12,007 nt of DNA, from contig ML978450.1 of assembly GCA_010015745.1 (NCBI GenBank), positions 1 to 12,007 of the forward strand, given 5' to 3'. The notes beneath the pieces were generated by a model. The model searched no databases. It was not told the DNA's origin and saw nothing but the letters and a program-made list of their open reading frames with translations. This document shows, in pieces, positions 7,752 to 12,007 of this stretch. Every line of letters starts with the position of its first letter. Position 1 is the first letter of the stretch. Source of the DNA: Setomelanomma holmii (taxonomy: Eukaryota > Ascomycota > Dothideomycetes > Pleosporales > Phaeosphaeriaceae). A program made the position numbers and the translations under genes.

Positions 7752-7959
7752 GTGGAGTACGTAGCCGGATGACAAACACACAAGCGAACGTCGACGCGCC
7801 AAGCAGTTTGAGACCTTTGAACACGGAGCCTGTACCTTCCGGCGCCGCTAAACATTCACTAACTCTACTTGAATGACGAAAATACAGTAGTAACTGGGAG
7901 CATTACGGCGGCTTTCGGAACCAGCGTCTTCCAATTCTTCCTCTCACATGGCTGTCCAG

Positions 7960-7970
7960 CTGATCACGTG
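7960..7970. promoter_or_regulatory. E-box (CTGATCACGTG) upstream of the SDR gene
   Basis: Contains CACGTG, a bHLH/bZIP-type core, 174 bp upstream of the SDR ATG. The same 11 bases recur at 9572-9582 in the repeat-rich region. Function is unproven. Confidence 0.3.
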
Positions 7971-8018
7971 CGCTTGCTGTGTGGCCGCTCGGGTTAGCAA
8001 GTAGGAACTCCTTACTGA

Positions 8019-8024
8019 TATAAA
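8019..8024 (+). promoter_or_regulatory. TATA box of the SDR gene
   Basis: TATAAA about 120 bp upstream of the ATG at 8144, followed by a C/T-rich leader, a normal layout for a fungal promoter. Confidence 0.5.
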
Positions 8025-8143
8025 GCCGAATCCAAATCCGCGTCCTAGCGACTATCATTATTCAGGTACTTCTTCGACACTTAGCCACCAATCCGGCCGA
8101 CTAGCTTCCTTCTGTAACTCTCGACAGCATCAAGCCTGTAAAC

Positions 8144-8977
8144 ATGGAGTCTCTTGCCGGCAAAGTCTTCACAGTTTCTGGAGGCGGATCCGGTATGGGC
8201 CTGGCGACTTGCCGTTTACTCGCTCAGTCGGGAGCACGTGCGATATCGATCGGTGATTTCCAAGAGGCCAACTTCGAGACCATCAAGAAGGAACTACAGG
8301 CCATCAACGCCTCAACCAAAATCCAGACCGTCAAGGTAGATGTCGCGTCTTCATCCTCCGTTGCCTCCTGGATGCAGGAGGTCATCTCGGCATTTGGTGC
8401 CCTGGACGGTTGTGTAAACGCCGCTGGTGTTGCACAGCCAGTCGGCGTCCGTAAAGCTCCAGCGCTTCTAGAAGAGACAGACGAAACGTGGCGGAGGACC
8501 ATGGGAATCAATCTGGATGGTGTCTTCTTCTGCACCAGAGAGCAGGTTCGCGCCATGGTAGCGTTGCCAAAGGCGCCAAGGAGTATCGTCAACATCGCTA
8601 GCATCGCAGCTTTGATACATGCGGCAGACACATACGCCTATTCAACCTCGAAGAACGCGGTTGTTCATCTAAGTCAAGCCATGTCCAAAGACGGGCTGCC
8701 GTTCGGCATTAGAATTAATGCACTCTCGCCAGGTACGTCAACTTAAATTGATGCACGTATCCCTTACTGTCACCTACTGATGATTGTTATAGGCGCGACT
8801 GCAACGCCAATGTTGGCCCAGTTCTTTGTTCCATCTGACGAGAGTGCGCCCGTGGATACCCAGGGATGGGCCCTTGTACAGCCCGAAGATATTGCTAAAG
8901 CAGCGGGATGGCTATTGTGTGACCACTCTATACAAGTCTCTGGTATCAACATGGTGGTCGGTCCGGGAGCTCCATAA
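8144..8977 (+). CDS. Classical short-chain dehydrogenase/reductase (SDR), two exons
   Basis: Likely an NAD(H)-dependent oxidoreductase that interconverts an alcohol and a ketone or aldehyde. Exons 8144-8732 and 8793-8977 give 257 aa, the usual SDR length. The 60-bp intron has GTACGT, a CTGAT branch site and TAG, and splits a Gly codon so that LSPG continues as ATATPM. Motifs in order: Rossmann glycines SGGGSGMG (12-19), Asp38 after the second strand (GDF), which suggests NAD preference, Asp66 (VDV), NAAG (92-95), Asn113 (INLDGVF), Ser153 (IASIAA), the YSTSK pair Tyr166/Lys170, and PG 196-197. The C-terminus INMVVGPGAP matches the family's end. The start ATG has A at -3 and G at +4. From memory the body resembles fungal secondary-metabolism SDRs of the chanoclavine-dehydrogenase type, but the substrate is unknown. 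No RIP damage. Divergent from ALDH. Confidence 0.93.
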
Positions 8978-9300
8978 TTTCTCGACTAGTACGCCTACCT
9001 GTTGTAGTTGTGCCGTAGATCAATAAGGCAACTACACTACTGCAGGTGCGTTCCATGAACGCGTCTTATATCTTCGATCATCTTAGTAGTGGGCGACGCG
9101 GCGAACAGATGCGAGCGTGAACTCAGCTAGTCAGCAATTTACATCAAGCAGTCAACCGACAGTACCTTCGACTCTAATAACTGACCACGACTTTTGTCGC
9201 ATGTTCTCCTCACCCCCTGCATTCACCTTTCTCTAACAAACATATCATTACACGAGACGGCTGCTACATTTCATCATCTAAAAAGCCTTTACTGCAGACT
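8978..9300. other. SDR 3' flank and intergenic DNA
   Basis: No gene seen. An AATAAG at about 9022 could serve as the SDR poly(A) signal. Bases about 9205-9260 form a C/T-rich run (CTCACCCCCTGC ... CCTTTCTCTAACAAACATATC) that looks like a fungal promoter/leader pointing right, but what follows at 9301 is a transposon terminus. It may be the orphaned 5' end of a displaced gene, which is speculative. Confidence 0.4.
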
Positions 9301-9446
9301 TGTCAACAATCAAGCCTCCTGATTTGTTTTGATTGATTTGACCCATTTTCACCTCGTTTTCCCAAATCAATCAAGCCCAATTCCTATCTCTCAATTATCC
9401 AAATCAAATCAATTCTAAGCCCTAGGATTAATTAATTTAATTGACA
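9301..9446. repeat. hAT-2-like 3' terminus or a short MITE
   Basis: It starts TGTCAACAATCAA, like the hAT-2 right end, and contains AAATCAATCAA and AAATCAAATCAA motifs. It ends ATTTAATTGACA, giving short TGTCAA/TTGACA inverted ends. It may therefore be a 146-bp MITE of its own rather than the edge of a larger element. No matching target duplication flanks it. Confidence 0.5.
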
Positions 9447-9784
9447 GAATTGATGCTGTATATGCTGTAGTAGCTACAGGCGGAGTACCTAACTGTTACG
9501 ATCAAAGAGTGAAGCGATCATAGGGAACAAACGACAGCCACTGGAGATTACGGATAGCGGGGCTGTACCACCTGATCACGTGACAAACCATTCCGCCAAG
9601 CAACACCATTGCCTTATGAATCCCCGAGGGGTTGGCCCCAAGGGCCCTTCCCCTCGCTCATCGCAATTTCGTGGCTTGCTAACTGACAGAGGTTGTGCAC
9701 AGCAAACACCTGCGACTATGCCCCCTCAGCTATTGTTTGGGCCCAAAGGCTATTTTTCTTTGCCCAAAGAGGCCTATGCGCCTG

Positions 9785-9939
9785 CTGCAGAGGCTATGCG
9801 TGCTCACTGCAGAGGCTGTACCATATACGTGCTCGCGTGCTTACTGCAGAGGCTATACCGTATACGTACTCACATGCTGCTGTCAGATATGAGCGCGTCT
9901 TGGAGGATTCCTGGCATCGATCTGTCAGATATGAGCGCG
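9785..9939 (+). repeat. Short direct repeats (CTGCAGAGGCTRTRC and CTGTCAGATATGAGCGCG)
   Basis: CTGCAGAGGCT units start at 9785, 9807 and 9844, with a fourth at 10086, each followed by TATRC or TGTACC. Then CTGTCAGATATGAGCGCG occurs at 9880-9897 and again, exactly, at 9922-9939, 42 bp apart. Confidence 0.8.
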
Positions 9940-9982
9940 GGCTTGGCCGGCACTACAGGGCATGGACCACTTAGCTTAGCGC

Positions 9983-10011
9983 ACCAGCGGGGAACACCAA
10001 AACCCGCTGGT
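9983..10011. repeat. Hairpin ACCAGCGGG / CCCGCTGGT
   Basis: Perfect 9-bp arms separated by 11 nt (GAACACCAAAA). It could form a stable stem in RNA or DNA. No T-run follows and the setting is eukaryotic, so it is not called a terminator. Confidence 0.7.
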
Positions 10012-10547
10012 CAGAGTTCAGACGAACTACAGGATCAAGACACATCAGTGATCAACATCATCAAGAACCCCTTTGAATCTGACAGCTGCAGAGGCTATAC
10101 CTCTATTTATTATCATTCTACAGTAAACTTTAAACAACACTCTTACATTACAATATTCTACAATATAACTACTATTACAATATTACAACTATCACTCTAC
10201 TGCTTTTTTCTTGTGACGATATATACGCTATCTACAGCCTAGACGAGCATCTCAAAAGACAGCATCGCCTACCAGTTACTAAGAGAAGAGAGCTACTTGC
10301 AGCATATGCAAGCCTTGCGATCCATGCGCCAGAGCAGGTACCTCTACCAGCGCCTAGTAGTGTGCCAATTGCAGAGCTAGGCCAAGCGCAAGATGCTTTT
10401 CTATGCTGTCAGGCTCTTGAAGCAGTAAGATCTGCTACAGCAACAGCAGCAGCATTAGCAGCACTAGCAACAGCAACAGCAATTGTTACACAGCAGAGCA
10501 GTAGCTGCAGTTATATTATGTCAGCATCTACGCCTACTCAGGAGTAG

Positions 10548-10789
10548 CGCGTTTCATTACCGATTATGTAATAGGAGGATATATATTCGCTCTCTTTGAT
10601 ATACTTATCAATTAACCAACTTCTTCCTCAATCCTCCTCTCTCACATGTTAACATATTATCTTGGATGTGTGATGTGGAAGGAGGAATGAAGGACTGAGT
10701 TGATTGTGTAGCTATGAACTAGGGAAGCTATATATACGTGTACAACGAGAGAGTGTAGGGATAGCCCTGCTAGCGTGCAACATATTACT
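10548..10789. mobile_element. Foldback/MITE-like insertion in the OrsD-like zinc finger
   Basis: The reading frame before (ending about 10547) and after (from about 10790) is recognisably one protein, but this 240-bp AT-rich stretch is not coding and shifts the frame. Its centre is an imperfect inverted repeat: TCCTCAATCCTCCTCTCTCACATG against GTGTGATGTGGAAGGAGGAATGAAGGA (about 10623-10696), around a TTAACATATTATCTTGGAT spacer. Exact ends and duplication are not resolved. Confidence 0.4.
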
Positions 10790-11002
10790 ACTAGTCGTCA
10801 CGAAATCCGGAAGCATACCAATCAGCAGCACGGTATAAAGCTTACTCGCTAGTCAACTTCCTCAGCTGCTGCATACGCTGAGCATACTACCCAGCTCTAG
10901 AAGCCTGCTAAGGTGCAAACATTCTTCTAAGAGCGACGCTACGTGCGCTACTTTGTTGTACAAGAGCAGGAACAGGAGGAGGAGCAAGGGCAGGAGGAGG
11001 AT

Positions 11003-11114
11003 CAGAACCAGAACCACAACCAGGACCAGGACCAGAACCAGGACCAGGACCAGGACCAGAACCAGGACCAGGACCAGGACCAGAACCAGGACCAGGACCA
11101 GGACCAGGACCAGA
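11003..11114. repeat. Hexanucleotide minisatellite CAGGAC/CAGAAC
   Basis: About 18 tandem 6-bp units, CAGGAC with interspersed CAGAAC in an 18 to 30 bp higher-order pattern. In the OrsD-like frame it codes for alternating Gln-Asp and Gln-Asn. The unit lacks stops in several frames, so overlapping frames (Arg-Thr on plus, Gly-Pro and Leu-Val on minus) also stay open and should not be called genes. Confidence 0.9.
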
Positions 11115-11646
11115 GGTTGCAGCAGAGGCCGCAGCAGAGGCCAGAGCAAGAGCAAGAGCAAGAGCAGGAGCAGGAGCAGAGGCAGCAGACCGAGTATCAG
11201 CAGAGACTTGCGATCCTTTCAAAAGAGTGGCAAGCTATCAGCCTTCAGGATAGTGAAGCTATAAGGCGGATAGCTGATAAGACGCCTCCGCACGACTACA
11301 CTAGCTGGTTCAAGCGGACTGGCTAGGAGCAGCACCTCAAAGCCTATCCAGACTGGAAGCAGCTTGCCTACGCTGTACGGTTGCTAGATAAGAATGAGCC
11401 AGAGCTACAGAGTGTTGTACGCAGGGTAGAGGAGGTGATTAATCAGGCTGTGGAGGGGCTTAACTCGCTATCTATCAAGACACTACGCTGGCTACGTAGT
11501 GCTACATTACACAAGTCTGATCCACGCCCACTAGGTCGCATGCAGAAGACAGAAAGCCAACTTTGGGCAGCAAGGTTCTGGGCGCGGCTAGTCTGCTACT
11601 ACCTACAGCTAGTCGCTGCTGAAGAGGTAGAAGAGGAGGAAGAGAA

Positions 11647-11816
11647 GTGTTGGATGTGGGAGCACAGGGCAGGTATGAATGAGGCAGAAGGTTGTTGTAT
11701 TGAGAGAGCTACTGTGAGCGATTATATACACAACCAGATGAGTAAGCAGGTGACTAAAAGAGTCACGTAAGATGCAGTTCACAGTGTACTGTGTGAACTG
11801 AGGTGCCAGGCTGACA
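11647..11816 (-). repeat. Reverse-oriented copy of the hAT-2 5' terminus, promoter and leader
   Basis: Read on the minus strand from 11816 it starts TGTCAGCCTGGCACC and follows 3410-3580 over its whole length. Shared features include the subterminal palindrome, CTGCTTACTCATCT-type sequence, GGTTGTGTATATAA, the exact block CAATACAACAACCTTCTGC (within 11684-11704) and CACATC..ACAC just before the position of the hAT-2 ATG. Similarity ends there. The plus-strand open frame to 11770 merely reads through it. Confidence 0.85.
11775..11800. repeat. Subterminal palindrome, second copy
   Basis: CAGTTCACA / TGTGAACTG with an 8-nt spacer, equivalent to 3426-3450. The outer pair is C:G here and T:A there. 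Confidence 0.75.
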
Positions 11817-12007
11817 CACCCCCTGAGGTATCCATATTGGATGGAAACCTCACAAATAAGGGAAAAATACCAAGAGAGTGAGATGCGTGCGCGTGCTGCG
11901 CAGCTAGTTCAAATAATCAAGGGGTACTAGGCAAGGAGAGGCCTTTATAATAAGGTGACAAATGTCCTTTAAGCCAAGCTGGCGTATGAAGTTCTCATGT
12001 TTCTGTT
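11817..12007. other. Right flank, no gene seen; one hairpin
   Basis: TGAGGT (11824-11829) pairs with ACCTCA (11847-11852), enclosing a second stem, ATCCA / TGGAT, so 11824-11852 can fold into a bulged hairpin. It lies 7 bp outside the hAT-2-type terminus. Nothing else is supported to the end of the window. Confidence 0.5.

Larger units (their letters stand above)
9492..10150 (+). mobile_element. LTR-like or other repeat-rich non-coding element remnant
   Basis: Begins TGTTACGATC and includes CTGTACCACCTGATCACGTGAC-like DNA reminiscent of fungal Copia LTRs, recalled only loosely. It contains four CTGCAGAGGCT repeats and an AT-rich right side ending near CATTACA. I find no primer-binding site, polypurine tract or 5-bp duplication, and no gag/pol. 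The long frame 9580-10242 starts with GTG and has no protein features; other frames are open over the same bases. Boundaries are uncertain. Confidence 0.3.
10212..11646 (+). pseudogene. OrsD-like (PF12013-type) C2H2 zinc-finger protein, truncated and interrupted
   Basis: The left part (frame of 10212 to 10547) reads a Cys then DEHLKRQHRLPVTKRRELL, an Ala/Pro-rich APEQVPLPAPSS and a DAFLC motif, the usual N-terminal layout of OrsD-domain proteins. The right part (frame of 10790 onward) resumes with SRHEIRKHTNQQHGIKLTR, KPAKVQTFF and RRYVRYFVVQEQ, then a long Gln-rich repeat, DSEAIRRIADKTP, SWFKRTG, a TAG, EQHLKAYPDWKQLAYAVRLL, VEEVINQAVEGL and ARFWARLVCYYLQL. Three of the right-part stops are TAG where the family has Trp. 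About 250 bp of foreign, foldback-like DNA splits the zinc-finger region. The downstream part is lost at 11646, where a hAT-2 leader begins. Such domains occur in repeat-associated fungal genes. Function is unknown. Confidence 0.65.
9301..11816 (-). mobile_element. Composite bounded by hAT-2-type termini (candidate hAT shell with cargo)
   Basis: The left edge (TGTCAACAATCAAGCC) matches the 3' end of hAT-2, and the right 170 bp (11647-11816) matches the 5' end of hAT-2 in reverse. So the two asymmetric hAT-2 termini face each other correctly for one minus-oriented element of 2516 bp. No hAT transposase frame remains inside. The interior instead holds an LTR-like or repeat-rich stretch and a plus-strand OrsD-like pseudogene. 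The flanking octamers (TGCAGACT and CACCCCCT) do not match, so separate insertions or rearrangement cannot be excluded. Confidence 0.4.

Noticed and set aside
7682..7876. Small plus-strand gene in the ALDH/SDR intergenic region
   Set aside because: No protein features, and it overlaps the inverted-repeat promoter region. It is likely a chance open frame in GC-rich DNA.
9580..10242. A 220-residue protein
   Set aside because: It starts with GTG, has no domain or composition of a real protein, covers direct repeats and a hairpin, and shares its bases with two other open frames.
10862..11264. Several overlapping proteins on both strands around 10860-11320 (poly Leu-Val, Gly-Pro, Arg-Thr)
   Set aside because: They are by-products of the stop-free CAGGAC hexamer. 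Only the Gln-Asp/Asn frame joins recognisable OrsD-like sequence on both sides.
11381..11770. A genuine C-terminal end of the OrsD-like protein at 11770
   Set aside because: From about 11647 the frame reads antisense through the hAT-2 leader and promoter, shown by the match to 3410-3580.

Overview
This window looks like part of a filamentous ascomycete genome, possibly a Dothideomycete (class inferred from general resemblance only). It holds two intact, intron-bearing metabolic genes with short introns of 49 to 88 bp, GT...AG borders and CTGAT-like branch sites. Around them lie decayed transposable elements whose reading frames are broken mostly by TAG codons at tryptophan positions, as expected from RIP-type CpA-to-TpA mutation.

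Layout. 1-1464: the 3' part of a non-LTR retrotransposon ORF2 (end of the RT region, RNase H, C-terminal Cys motif), then its 3'UTR and an ATAC-type tail to about 1946. 1947-2940: mostly featureless, with a weak decayed ORF at 1977-2395. 2941-5703: a hAT transposon (hAT-1) with near-perfect 22-bp terminal inverted repeats and a perfect 8-bp target duplication, CTGCTTGC. Its minus-strand transposase survives as an N-terminal part (about 4762-5508) and a C-terminal part (3081-3409), separated by a second, plus-strand, internally deleted hAT (hAT-2, 3410-4761).

5829-7471 (minus) encodes a complete aldehyde dehydrogenase in four exons (482 aa). 8144-8977 (plus) encodes a complete classical short-chain dehydrogenase/reductase in two exons (257 aa). 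They are divergent across a 672-bp intergenic region that carries a nested GC-rich inverted repeat. An alcohol/ketone-to-acid two-step is a reasonable but unproven idea for the pair.

9301-11816 is a composite. Its left end matches the 3' terminus of hAT-2. Its right 170 bp is a reverse-oriented copy of the hAT-2 terminus plus promoter/leader, matching up to the hAT-2 ATG. Between them lie an LTR-like or repeat-rich region and a decayed, C-terminally truncated OrsD-type (PF12013-like) zinc-finger gene. That gene contains an expanded CAGGAC/CAGAAC repeat and is interrupted by a foldback-like insertion. The composite looks like a hAT shell carrying foreign coding sequence, though no target duplication was found. 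The last 190 bp contain only a hairpin.
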